IMG/VR virus record: IMGVR_UViG_3300009167_000002
Location: 1 to 51,270 of that record
Source of the DNA: a virus
Strand: one strand, 5' to 3'
Length of the DNA: 51,270 nucleotides
The position numbers and the translations under genes are program-made. Shown piece after piece: positions 6,337 through 14,762 of this stretch. Under the pieces are notes generated by a model. The model was not told the DNA's origin. It made no database searches and saw only the letters and a list, made by a program, of their open reading frames with translations. The number at the start of each line of letters is the position of its first letter. The first letter of the stretch is position 1.

Positions 6337-7506
6337 ATGATAACTTTGAGTGTAATAATTCCTGCTAGGAATGAATTTCCAAACATTGTTCATACCATCT
6401 ATTCCATTCTTCATGCGTGGGAGGCTGAAGGACACGACCCAGACACACTTGAGATTATCCTTGTAGACAATTGCAGTAATGATGACATTCATCCACATAG
6501 AGGCACAGCGGGAACTACCTCATATTTAGAAGGAAGGGGAATCTACTACAACGCAAGAATGAAGATTTTAAGAGACCCGATAGCAGGAAACCATAGTGCA
6601 AGAAATAAGGGTGCAAAGCTGGCACGGGGTAAATACTTATTCTTCTCGGATGCTCATATGGCCTACAGACCTGGCTTCTTCAAAGAAATGATGAGAACTA
6701 CATATGAATCAGGCGGACTTGTTCATGGTGCTATAGCATGGATGGGTGCATATCCTCCCGTGGTGGGTGGAGTAGGATTTTCTTACACGATTAAACTAGG
6801 CGAGGAGTGGAAAGGTACGTGGGCACCTTATTATCTAGCCGATGATTGGTGGTATATTCCATCACAAGGACATTGTTCCGTAATGGTAGATAAAGAGCAA
6901 TTCTTTAAATTTGGAGGCTACCCCAAGGTTCACAGAACCTATGGCGGTGGAGAGTTCTACATAGATATGAAATGGTGGATGATGGGTTCTACGGTTGCCG
7001 TTAATCCAAAGGCAATCGGATACCATCTATCTTCTGGCCGAGGTTATTCATACAACCATAGGGATTATATCGAGAATGTACTCGGTGTTACCCATGTCTT
7101 GGGTTGCGAGGATTGGAGAGAAAGGGTTTACATGAATGCACTTAGGAAAACAAGAAAAGAAGAACTTGATGAAACTATGGCAAGGAACGAGATTGAATAT
7201 AAGAAAGAGAGAGAGTTTGTGCAAAAGAGAATAAAAAAGTCCTTTAACGATTTACTCATTGAAAGGCCGTGGGATAAAAAGAATATAGAAAGGCATGGCA
7301 AGGCAAACGGAGCAATGACTATCTTTCACTATACCTGGCTTGAATTGCTGATACAAAGTCCTATTGCTCTTGAGGCTTACAGGAACTCTAAATACCAGAA
7401 AGGACTTGAAGAATTCATTGAAAACAATCTAAGTGAGTTTATTTATTTGGGTAAAAATTATGACGCAGAAAGAATTAAAAATCTAAGGGAGGTGATATGG
7501 GCATGA
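6337..7506 (+). CDS. GT-A glycosyltransferase resembling polypeptide GalNAc-transferases (GT27-like)
   Basis: The 389-aa enzyme opens with a GT2/GT27-type fold (SVIIPARNE, then LEIILVDNCSNDD). Its metal-binding motif is D-A-H (residues about 105-107, in FFSDAHM), the DxH form used by polypeptide GalNAc-transferases rather than the DxD of most GT2 enzymes. It then has GHCSVMVDKEQFFKFGGY and GGGEFYIDMKWWMMG (from about residue 203), matching in order and spacing the family's GGLF..D and WGGEN..SFR.W..GG motifs. Those enzymes begin mucin-type O-glycans on Ser/Thr. No lectin domain is present; the C-terminus is helical. Glycosyltransferase is secure; GT27 identity and peptide acceptor are inference. 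Confidence 0.8.
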   Translation: MITLSVIIPARNEFPNIVHTIYSILHAWEAEGHDPDTLEIILVDNCSNDDIHPHRGTAGTTSYLEGRGIYYNARMKILRDPIAGNHSARNKGAKLARGKYLFFSDAHMAYRPGFFKEMMRTTYESGGLVHGAIAWMGAYPPVVGGVGFSYTIKLGEEWKGTWAPYYLADDWWYIPSQGHCSVMVDKEQFFKFGGYPKVHRTYGGGEFYIDMKWWMMGSTVAVNPKAIGYHLSSGRGYSYNHRDYIENVLGVTHVLGCEDWRERVYMNALRKTRKEELDETMARNEIEYKKEREFVQKRIKKSFNDLLIERPWDKKNIERHGKANGAMTIFHYTWLELLIQSPIALEAYRNSKYQKGLEEFIENNLSEFIYLGKNYDAERIKNLREVIWA

Positions 7507-8306
7507 GCTATTCAATAGGAATTTGCGGATATGGTTATGTAGGAAAGGCCACTGGCAATATGTTTGGGGATTGGGTTACGGATATATATGACCCGAATGG
7601 ATATCCAGAGGAAAACTTCTTTGAGAATGTAGATTTGGAGATTATTGCAGTACCGACACAAATGAATGAGGATGGAAGCTGTGATACGTCTTTGGTAGAG
7701 GAGAAAGTAAAGGAATCAAAAGCACCTTTAATACTTATTAAATCAACAATTACACCAGGTACAACAGACAGACTAATAAAGGAAACTGGTAAACACATAG
7801 TATTTAGTCCTGAATTTATCGGAGAGGGAAATTACTTTACACCGCCCTGGATGTATCCCGACCCAGTTAGTCCAGTAAGTCATGGTTTTATGGTTATGGG
7901 AGGTTCTGATGATGATTGCGAGAAGGTGGCCAATATCTTTGTAAGAAAGATGGGACCGCATACAAAATTTATTTTCTTAAAACCGAAAGAGGCTGAGTGT
8001 GTTAAGTATTGGGAGAATGTTTGGGGGGCCACTAAGGTTATCTTTGCCAATGTAATGTTTGATTGTTTAAAGGCATTAGGTGTTAGTTATTACAGGACAA
8101 GAGAGGGTTGGGTTGCCGACCCTAGAGTTGAAAAGATGCATACTGCCGTATTTGAAAAGGCAAGAGGATTTAGTGGTAAATGTTTTCCTAAAGACTTGAG
8201 AGCTTTCATACATGCAGTAGAAAAGACTGGATATAAACCCAGATTGCTAAAGGAGGTATGGAATACTAACTGTGATTACAGACCAGATGAATTTAATAAG
8301 ATATGA
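7503..8306 (+). CDS. UDP-glucose/GDP-mannose dehydrogenase family protein, short form
   Basis: The 267-aa protein has the NAD-binding strand IGICGYGYVGKATG, the SPEFIGEG loop, and the catalytic-cysteine motif SGKCFPKDLRAFI (Cys near 227) of enzymes that oxidise nucleotide sugars to uronic acids. Family members are usually near 400-450 aa; the C-terminal nucleotide-sugar-binding domain is absent here. It may bind substrate differently or act with a partner. The preferred start, ATG 7503, lies ten bases after GGAGG at 7488-7492; ATG 7497 is an alternative. It sits next to an amidotransferase-like gene, suggesting a uronic acid made for later amidation. Confidence 0.85.
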   Translation: MSYSIGICGYGYVGKATGNMFGDWVTDIYDPNGYPEENFFENVDLEIIAVPTQMNEDGSCDTSLVEEKVKESKAPLILIKSTITPGTTDRLIKETGKHIVFSPEFIGEGNYFTPPWMYPDPVSPVSHGFMVMGGSDDDCEKVANIFVRKMGPHTKFIFLKPKEAECVKYWENVWGATKVIFANVMFDCLKALGVSYYRTREGWVADPRVEKMHTAVFEKARGFSGKCFPKDLRAFIHAVEKTGYKPRLLKEVWNTNCDYRPDEFNKI

Positions 8307-8647
8307 AAGAAAGAACACCTTTGCATCATAAACCTTATATAGTTTGTTATGATGATTATCGTTGCGTAAGTAGTCTTGATAAAGATGAAACTGAAAGATT
8401 GATTATGGCTGGAGATGTAAAATGGTTAGTTGGTAACAGACAGGAATTGTGCGAGTTTGAAATAAAAATATATCAGATATATTTAAAGGTAAAAGAAAAT
8501 ATGGAAGTTGAGGGGTCGCCTTCCAATAAGGATATAGTTGAAATCTTTAATAAAGATAAATCAATACAAAGATGTATTTCACGCAATGCGGTTGCCCGTG
8601 CCAGGCGTAGAATTGCTCATACAATGGGGTTTAAGCAAGGGTGGTAA
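8303..8647 (+). CDS. Unknown protein inside the glycan cluster
   Basis: The 114-aa protein overlaps the previous stop (ATGA). Its second half is helical and basic (NKDIVEIFNKDKSIQRC, then RNAVARARRRIAHTMG), which could be a helix-turn-helix. No family was recognised. It lies between the dehydrogenase and amidotransferase genes and is almost certainly co-translated with them, but nothing in it looks like a carbohydrate enzyme. Confidence 0.6.
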   Translation: MKERTPLHHKPYIVCYDDYRCVSSLDKDETERLIMAGDVKWLVGNRQELCEFEIKIYQIYLKVKENMEVEGSPSNKDIVEIFNKDKSIQRCISRNAVARARRRIAHTMGFKQGW

Positions 8648-8648
8648 T

Positions 8649-9578
8649 ATGCTGGAAAAACAAATATTGGAAAACTTGATTAAAAATGAGTGCAAGAAAC
8701 ACAAAGGCAAAGTTTGTGCTCTGTCTGGTGGAATAGATAGCAGTTTGCTTTGTGCTTTGATTAAACCAGAATTTGCAATATCGGTTAGGTTGCCATTGGG
8801 TAAACCCTATGATGAGAGTAAATATTCTAAAGATATGGCAAGATACCTAAGATTAAAGCGTGTGGTGGTTAAGCCCGATTTTAAAAACTTTGATGCCTAT
8901 ATGAAAAAGGCTGTTAGGGCAATAGGAAGGCCCATCCCTCATTTTAATATCTTTCCTTTGTATTGCATGTATAAGGAACTGGCAAGAATGAATATAAAAG
9001 AGATTGTTTTGGGTGATGGTCCAGATGAGACAATGTGCGGTTATGCAAGGAATTTAATGATGAAGCATCTTTACTTTGATTTGTTTGAGAAGGAAGAATT
9101 TGAGGGATATGGGCCGATGTTGGGAAGAGTATTAAAACCATTTGAGGAAGCCTATGCACAAGCAATAGATAAAGATTATGGTCTTGTTAAAAAGATTTTT
9201 GATGAGGCTGCACGCAAAAAAAAGAATGCCATTGATTGTATGTGCTGGATAGATATGAAGATTTGTAGAGAGGATATGGATGACATGAGTAATGGGATTG
9301 CCCGATACTTTGGAATAAAAAACATACGGCCATATCAGGATAATCCAAAGATAGATGATTTTATGTTTAACCTTCCGATAAAGGACAAGATAAGGGGTTC
9401 TTATGGAAAATATCTTTTAAGAGTAATTGCTTCCAAATACATTCCGAAGAAATACGCATGGAGATTAAGAAAGGTAGGGGGACCCGTATACCCCGTAAAC
9501 CGACTTAAAAATTGGATGGATTATGGGGAGTTTGACAAAAGAATTTATCTTGAATACCAAGAAGGACTATTAAAATAA
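8649..9578 (+). CDS. Asparagine-synthase-like PP-loop amidotransferase
   Basis: The 309-aa protein has the ATP-pyrophosphatase PP-loop SGGIDSS (residues about 26-32) and a GDGPDET motif (about 122-128), as in the C-terminal synthetase domain of AsnB-type enzymes. The N-terminal glutaminase domain is absent, so ammonia would come from elsewhere. In polysaccharide clusters such enzymes can convert carboxyl groups of uronic acids to amides, which fits the dehydrogenase two genes upstream. The ATG at 8649 is chosen because it directly follows the previous stop; an upstream TTG extension would overlap that gene by 110 bases. Confidence 0.8.
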   Translation: MLEKQILENLIKNECKKHKGKVCALSGGIDSSLLCALIKPEFAISVRLPLGKPYDESKYSKDMARYLRLKRVVVKPDFKNFDAYMKKAVRAIGRPIPHFNIFPLYCMYKELARMNIKEIVLGDGPDETMCGYARNLMMKHLYFDLFEKEEFEGYGPMLGRVLKPFEEAYAQAIDKDYGLVKKIFDEAARKKKNAIDCMCWIDMKICREDMDDMSNGIARYFGIKNIRPYQDNPKIDDFMFNLPIKDKIRGSYGKYLLRVIASKYIPKKYAWRLRKVGGPVYPVNRLKNWMDYGEFDKRIYLEYQEGLLK

Positions 9579-10306
9579 TGTTAAGCGTAATACTACCAAA
9601 CTATCAGCATTTCAATATTACAAAGGCTCATGTAAGAGAAGCGATGAACTCAACTCTTATGCCTGATGAGATTATCGTGGTAAATGATGGAGGAGATGAA
9701 TCACTTAAAGATATTCTAAAGACTCTGGAGAAGAAAACCAAGATTATCTATGCCTATATTCTTCCACCCAAAATACCTTGGAATTACAATGGTGCTGTGA
9801 ACTTGGGAGTGTGGTTATCAAAAGGAGATTTCCTTGCGATTGAGGATAATGACAATATACCTACACCTACTCTTTATGAGGAAGTATTAAAGACATTTGA
9901 GGCCAATCCCAAAGCAGGGCGTTGTTATGGATTCAAAAGACTTGAGATTGCTTCAAGTGAGTTGGAAAAGCCATCAAGCGAGTGGAAGGTTACGGGAGGA
10001 AGAGGACCCAATCAGGGAAGTTACCTTATAAGAAGAGAGGTTTACACCATGCTTAAAGGACAGGATGAGAGAATGTGCGGAAGGTATGGTTGGATGTATT
10101 ATGACTGGAAGCACAGGCTTTTAGCTTACGCCAAGACAGAGTTCGTTCAGACAGGCAACTACTGGTATGTAACCGATGGACAGACAAATTTAGACAGACC
10201 TCACTCATCAGAGAATTACAGAGTTTACAGGGACAATGCCAGAAGCGGTCATGCACACAGCAGTTATGGAATTTTAAATTTTAAATATACTGTGGAGGAA
10301 ATCTAA
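9578..10306 (+). CDS. GT2 family glycosyltransferase
   Basis: The 242-aa GT-A protein has LSVILPNYQHFN at its N-terminus, the nucleotide-binding strand DEIIVVNDGGDE and a DxD-like motif in FLAIEDNDNIP (about residues 88-92). A WMYYDWKHRLLAY segment follows in the acceptor half. It is short, single-domain and lacks membrane segments. It shares a one-base overlap with the previous gene. It probably adds one sugar in glycan assembly; the donor is unknown. Confidence 0.85.
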   Translation: MLSVILPNYQHFNITKAHVREAMNSTLMPDEIIVVNDGGDESLKDILKTLEKKTKIIYAYILPPKIPWNYNGAVNLGVWLSKGDFLAIEDNDNIPTPTLYEEVLKTFEANPKAGRCYGFKRLEIASSELEKPSSEWKVTGGRGPNQGSYLIRREVYTMLKGQDERMCGRYGWMYYDWKHRLLAYAKTEFVQTGNYWYVTDGQTNLDRPHSSENYRVYRDNARSGHAHSSYGILNFKYTVEEI

Positions 10307-11037
10307 TGGATTACGTATCTATAGTTATAGTAACTTATTCAAATGTAGACGACTTCGGAGAAGCACGTTCTAAAGGAATTGATTTAACTCGTTCCCAAAT
10401 GATGAAGATGTCCATTGAAAGTCTAAGAGATAACACCGATTATCCAGCAGAAATCATCCTTGTAGATAACGGAGGTAATCCAGATGACAGCGATTGGCTG
10501 GTACAAAAACAAAGAGAGGGAGTAATCAATGTCTACATCAGGAATAAGAATAATATGCACTTTGGGTATGCAAGGATGCAGGGGATTAAACTGGCAACAG
10601 GAAACTTTCTGGCAATCTGCGACAATGACATCTATTACAAACCCAACTGGCTATCAAAGACAATAGAACCTTTACTTAAATTCCCAGACAAAAAGTTTAT
10701 TGCCTCACCTTTCCTTACGCCAGAGAAGACTAAGGGTAAAAACCCAAGACCAGATTACGAGGGATATAGAGTTAATTCAATGGCTGGTTCAAACTGTATG
10801 GTTATGAGGAGAGAAGTGTTTACTGAGATTGGTGATTTCTCCACCAGTCATATAACAGGCTCACATTGGCATAGAAGAATGAATAAGTATGGTTACGTGG
10901 TGATTATTCCACCAGAAGATTATGCGACACATTTGGCATGGAGAAAGGGGTATGATTTAAAGAAGCAGATTAAGGTTAAAGAGATTCTCCTTAATGGAGA
11001 TGAGATAGATTATAGTTTTGAATACAGACATGGGTAA
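10306..11037 (+). CDS. GT2 family glycosyltransferase, paralogue 1
   Basis: The 243-aa GT-A enzyme has VSIVIVTYSN, AEIILVDNGGNPDDSD, and an intact acidic motif in LAICDNDIYYKP. It is clearly related to the protein at 14013-14762: both share DYPAE, VDNGGNPDDSD and YIRNKNNM segments at the same spacing. The pair therefore arose by duplication within or before this cluster. The likely role is sugar transfer to a growing glycan. Confidence 0.87.
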   Translation: MDYVSIVIVTYSNVDDFGEARSKGIDLTRSQMMKMSIESLRDNTDYPAEIILVDNGGNPDDSDWLVQKQREGVINVYIRNKNNMHFGYARMQGIKLATGNFLAICDNDIYYKPNWLSKTIEPLLKFPDKKFIASPFLTPEKTKGKNPRPDYEGYRVNSMAGSNCMVMRREVFTEIGDFSTSHITGSHWHRRMNKYGYVVIIPPEDYATHLAWRKGYDLKKQIKVKEILLNGDEIDYSFEYRHG

Positions 11038-11884
11038 AGTAATGGTTACAGGTTGTAGTGGGTTCATAGCCCACCATTTAATAAGGGCTTTAAGGTACAA
11101 AGGCTACCATATAACTGGAGTGGACAAAAGACCTATTTCATGGGAACACAGTAGACCCAACCAATTTATTCAAACTGATGTAAGGGATTTAGGATTTAGA
11201 GATTTAAACGGAATGGATTATATCTTTCACCTTGCCTTTAGTACAAACATACCAAACTCAATAAGACACCCGATAGAAACTACACGGGATAACATAGACA
11301 TGACCATTCACTTATTCGAGTATGCCAAAGATGCGGGAGTTGGCGGAATATTATTTCCTTCTACTGCTTCTCTTTATAGCCACAATCCCACTCCTTGGAC
11401 AGAGGATATGCCACCCATGCCGATTGAACCTTATTCATGGCAAAAATTATCATGCGAGTATGCTTGTAAGTTGTACCAGAACATAGCGATAGTAAGGTTG
11501 TTCCAAGTATTCGGTGAGTTCCAGAGAGAAGATACTGCACTTGCAGCTTTCCTTAAATCCAAGAGAGAGGGAAAGCCAATCACCCTTACGGAGACTACGG
11601 CCCAGTCAACCTTTAAGTCAGGACAAAGGGATTTTATTTACGCTGGTGATGTAGCTGAGGCCATGATTACTGTTATGGAGAATAAAGGCACGGGGATATA
11701 CAACGTCTGTTCTGGTAAGATAAATACAATGGAAGAGATTGTTAATGCTCTTGGAGCTGAGATAGTATGGATTCCGAGAAGAAGTTACGAAGTTGAAAGG
11801 CATCATGGAGATAACACCCTAATAAGAAAGATGGGATGGGAACCCAAAGTAGATGTAATATCATGGCTGAAGAACCAAATATAA
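11030..11884 (+). CDS. NAD-dependent nucleotide-sugar epimerase/dehydratase (extended SDR)
   Basis: The 284-aa protein has the Rossmann motif TGCSGFIA (residues 7-14), the active-site strand FPSTASLYS, and the YxxxK pair in YSWQK (about 135-139), as in GalE/RmlB-type extended SDRs. QRDFIYAGDVAEAM in the C-terminal half is also typical. It would interconvert or dehydrate an NDP-sugar for the transferases around it. The ATG at 11030 overlaps the previous gene by eight bases and lies just before the first strand, unlike the upstream TTG. Confidence 0.88.
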   Translation: MGKVMVTGCSGFIAHHLIRALRYKGYHITGVDKRPISWEHSRPNQFIQTDVRDLGFRDLNGMDYIFHLAFSTNIPNSIRHPIETTRDNIDMTIHLFEYAKDAGVGGILFPSTASLYSHNPTPWTEDMPPMPIEPYSWQKLSCEYACKLYQNIAIVRLFQVFGEFQREDTALAAFLKSKREGKPITLTETTAQSTFKSGQRDFIYAGDVAEAMITVMENKGTGIYNVCSGKINTMEEIVNALGAEIVWIPRRSYEVERHHGDNTLIRKMGWEPKVDVISWLKNQI

Positions 11885-13071
11885 AGTGCAGGATATGTGG
11901 TGGCACTAATTTTAAGGAAGTAATTAATTTTGGTGAATCTCCATTGGTTAACAGTTTAATTGAGCCAGAAGATATTGATAAAACTGAACCCACCTATCCT
12001 TTGATTGTACATCAATGTCAGGATTGTTTTCTTGTCCAGATAGTAAACCCGATAGATAACCACAAGATTTATCAGGAAGTGGATTATCTATACTTCTCAT
12101 CAGATATGCCAGGGCTTTTTGAATACTTCAGGACTTACGCAGATTATGTTCACAATTTATATTTAAAGCCTGGAGACTTTGTTTGCGAGATAGGCAGTAA
12201 TGACGGGATATGGCTTAAAAACTTTGTAAGATGGACACCAGTTCTAGGAGTAGAACCTGCAACCAATGTGGCACTGAGAGCAATTAAAAATGGTATTCCT
12301 ACAATCAACCAGTTCTTTACCGAGAGAGTAGCCAAGCAAATAGAGAGAGAGTATGGCAAGGCTAAGGTAATCATGGGAGCCAACTGTATTGCCCACCTAA
12401 ATGACTTACACGACATGATGAGAGGAGTAAAGGCTCTCTTAAAAGATGACGGTGTTTTCTCGGTTGAGTGTAATTACTGGGGAGGAATGGTAAAGAACGT
12501 AAACTACGCACTGATTTACCATGACCACTTTTCTTACTTTACGATAGGCGTGTGGAATACCTTCTTAAAAGAATATGGATTAAAAGTGTTTGATGCCGAG
12601 GTTACTCCAGCCCAAGGTGGCTCACTCAGAATGTATATAGGAAATTATCCAGTTACCGAGAGATGCCAGAATTTAATCAATGAAGAAGAATTAACGAAGC
12701 TAAACTGTTACCAGACTTGCGAGAAATATAAAAATGACTGTATGTCCAAGGCGAATGGATTAAAGGCTATTGTAGATAAACTCAAGGCTGAAGGAAAAAC
12801 GATTGCAGGATATGGTGCGGCAGCTAAAGGATTTTCTCTTTTGCAACTTGCAGGAATAACAAAAGAACTGGATTACTTTGTAGATGACAGCCCAGCTAAG
12901 CAGGGAAAGTTTACACCTGTAAACCATATACCAGTAATCTCAAGAGAACAGGCCAATGATAGATTGCCAGATTATTTTTTTATTACTGCACCCAACTACG
13001 CAGGAATTATAATGAAGAAAGAAAAACGCTCTGGTGTCAGATTTATACTTGAAGATGGCACAATTAAGTAA
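11863..13071 (+). CDS. Sugar C-methyltransferase-like protein (zinc-binding N-terminus)
   Basis: The 402-aa protein has the three-part layout of TylCIII/NovU-type sugar C-methyltransferases. It has an N-terminal zinc-binding region (CRICGG, then HQCQDC), a SAM-binding domain (FVCEIGSNDGIWL, about residues 106-118) and a C-terminal region with TIAGYGAAAKGFSLL and FVDDSPAKQGKF. These enzymes methylate a carbon of a dTDP-keto-sugar, so a keto-deoxy-sugar route is implied together with the SDR and aminotransferase genes. The chosen ATG at 11863 overlaps the SDR gene. Specificity is inferred. Confidence 0.85.
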   Translation: MAEEPNIKCRICGGTNFKEVINFGESPLVNSLIEPEDIDKTEPTYPLIVHQCQDCFLVQIVNPIDNHKIYQEVDYLYFSSDMPGLFEYFRTYADYVHNLYLKPGDFVCEIGSNDGIWLKNFVRWTPVLGVEPATNVALRAIKNGIPTINQFFTERVAKQIEREYGKAKVIMGANCIAHLNDLHDMMRGVKALLKDDGVFSVECNYWGGMVKNVNYALIYHDHFSYFTIGVWNTFLKEYGLKVFDAEVTPAQGGSLRMYIGNYPVTERCQNLINEEELTKLNCYQTCEKYKNDCMSKANGLKAIVDKLKAEGKTIAGYGAAAKGFSLLQLAGITKELDYFVDDSPAKQGKFTPVNHIPVISREQANDRLPDYFFITAPNYAGIIMKKEKRSGVRFILEDGTIK

Positions 13072-14026
13072 AATATCATTTAAAAGATTAAACTTTATGG
13101 AGGCTTATAAAGAAATTAAGCCTCTATTTGAAAGTGGTTTTATCGGATTGGGTGAGAAAGTGTTTGAATTTGAGAAAGAGTTGGCTAAATATGTAGGAGC
13201 CAAATATTGTGTGGCCGTTGACTCATGTACTTCTGCACTATTTTTGTCAATTAAATATGAGAATCCGATGGAAGTATCAATTCCCTCAATGACCGTTCCT
13301 TTGGTTGCCAATGCTTGTTTGGAGGCTGGTGCACAAATTAGATTTAATCATCAGACTAAATGGGTTGGTTCTGCTTACCAGATTTATGGAACAAATGTTT
13401 ACGATAGTGCCCATCAACTTGATAAGGGTCAATATGCCGAGTTATGTAAGGATAATCCATATGCCAAGTTATGTTTTTCTTTTTATCCAACTAAACTGAT
13501 AGGCAGTGCAGATGGTGGTGCTATTGTTACAAATAATGAAGAGTTTGCTGATTGGGTAAGGTCGGCCTCTACTTACGGAAGAAATCAAAAAGCGAAGTAT
13601 GCGAACTCTTGGGATTACGATGTGGTCATGGTTGGCTATAAAAGACATTATACAAACCTTCAGGCTGGTATATGCCTAGAACAATTACGTAGACTTGATG
13701 TAGTGAAATCTAAGCTGGGTTTCATACGAAAAGCACTAAATGATGCTCTTGGATATAACAATGTTTCAGACTATCTTTACAGAATCAAGGTAAACAAAAG
13801 AGATAAGTTTATTAAGTTTGCTGAAAAAAGGGGAATTGAATGCGGGGTTCATTTTAAACCGCTTCATTTAATGACTCCATTTTTGAATATTCCAATAGCA
13901 ATAACCGATAAGTTAAAGGTTGAAAATGATTATGCACATACAGTAAGTCTTCCTTTCTTTCCAGACATGACAAGTGATGAAATGGTACGCATTATAGATT
14001 GTGTAAAAGATTATGAAGCACTGTAA
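13055..14026 (+). CDS. DegT/DnrJ/EryC1-type sugar aminotransferase
   Basis: The 323-aa PLP enzyme aligns in layout with sugar aminotransferases: GLGEKVFEFEKELAKYVGAKYCVAVDSCTSAL near the N-terminus, a VYDSAHQLD aspartate strand, and SFYPTKLIGSADGGAI containing the PLP lysine near residue 147. It would transfer an amino group to a keto-sugar, giving an amino-deoxy sugar. It is slightly shorter than usual (about 370). The ATG at 13055 is preferred; it overlaps the methyltransferase gene by 17 bases. Confidence 0.85.
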   Translation: MAQLSKISFKRLNFMEAYKEIKPLFESGFIGLGEKVFEFEKELAKYVGAKYCVAVDSCTSALFLSIKYENPMEVSIPSMTVPLVANACLEAGAQIRFNHQTKWVGSAYQIYGTNVYDSAHQLDKGQYAELCKDNPYAKLCFSFYPTKLIGSADGGAIVTNNEEFADWVRSASTYGRNQKAKYANSWDYDVVMVGYKRHYTNLQAGICLEQLRRLDVVKSKLGFIRKALNDALGYNNVSDYLYRIKVNKRDKFIKFAEKRGIECGVHFKPLHLMTPFLNIPIAITDKLKVENDYAHTVSLPFFPDMTSDEMVRIIDCVKDYEAL

Positions 14027-14762
14027 CATTGTTGTAGTCCACTATTCAAAGCCAGATGATACTGATTATGATTGGCAAAAGAGTAGTAAAGACCCAATAT
14101 TTAACAGGTCTAATTTACTCCGCAGATGTTTGGATAGTCTGGAAGCAAACACAGATTATCCTGCTGAACTGACAGTTGTAGACAATGGGGGAAATCCAGA
14201 TGATAGTGATTATCTTCTTGATAGAGTAAGGGAAGGACTTATAAATACCTATATAAGAAATAAGAACAATATGAACTTTGGCATCTCATGGAATATGGCA
14301 AAGAGAATGTCTTCATCGGCCTATCTTTGTTTAACCTGTAATGATTTATATTTCAAGCCTGGCTGGTTATCTAAAAGCATTGAACTGTTTGAAAAATATG
14401 ATAATGGAAAAACTTTTGTTACTCCCTATATATCAAATGATAAGAAAAGGGAAAGATATGTAACACTTCTTAAAGATGGAACGAAAGTTTGTCCATGTGC
14501 TGGCTCGAGTTGTTTAATAGGAACTAAGGCAATGTTTGATGATATTGGTGATTTTACAACTGCTAATAAAGCTGGTTCATTTTGGCATCAAGGGATGATT
14601 AAAAAGGGATATACTGTTTATGCTTGGCCAATAGACTATGCAGAAGATATGGGTATTCTTGGAGGACAAAATTATAATGCTGTAACTATTATTAAAAAGG
14701 TTTTAATGATTGGGGGAGAAATAGATTATACTTTTGAAAATACTGAAAGAAATTTTTACTGA
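14013..14762 (+). CDS. GT2 family glycosyltransferase, paralogue 2
   Basis: The 249-aa relative of the protein at 10306-11037 has IVVVHYSKPDD, DYPAELTVVDNGGNPDDSD, and YIRNKNNMNFG. The metal site reads LCLTCNDLYFKP, so the first acidic residue of the CDND seen in its paralogue is replaced (CND). It may use a different donor or be less active. It sits in the same overlapping block. Confidence 0.82.
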   Translation: MKHCNIVVVHYSKPDDTDYDWQKSSKDPIFNRSNLLRRCLDSLEANTDYPAELTVVDNGGNPDDSDYLLDRVREGLINTYIRNKNNMNFGISWNMAKRMSSSAYLCLTCNDLYFKPGWLSKSIELFEKYDNGKTFVTPYISNDKKRERYVTLLKDGTKVCPCAGSSCLIGTKAMFDDIGDFTTANKAGSFWHQGMIKKGYTVYAWPIDYAEDMGILGGQNYNAVTIIKKVLMIGGEIDYTFENTERNFY

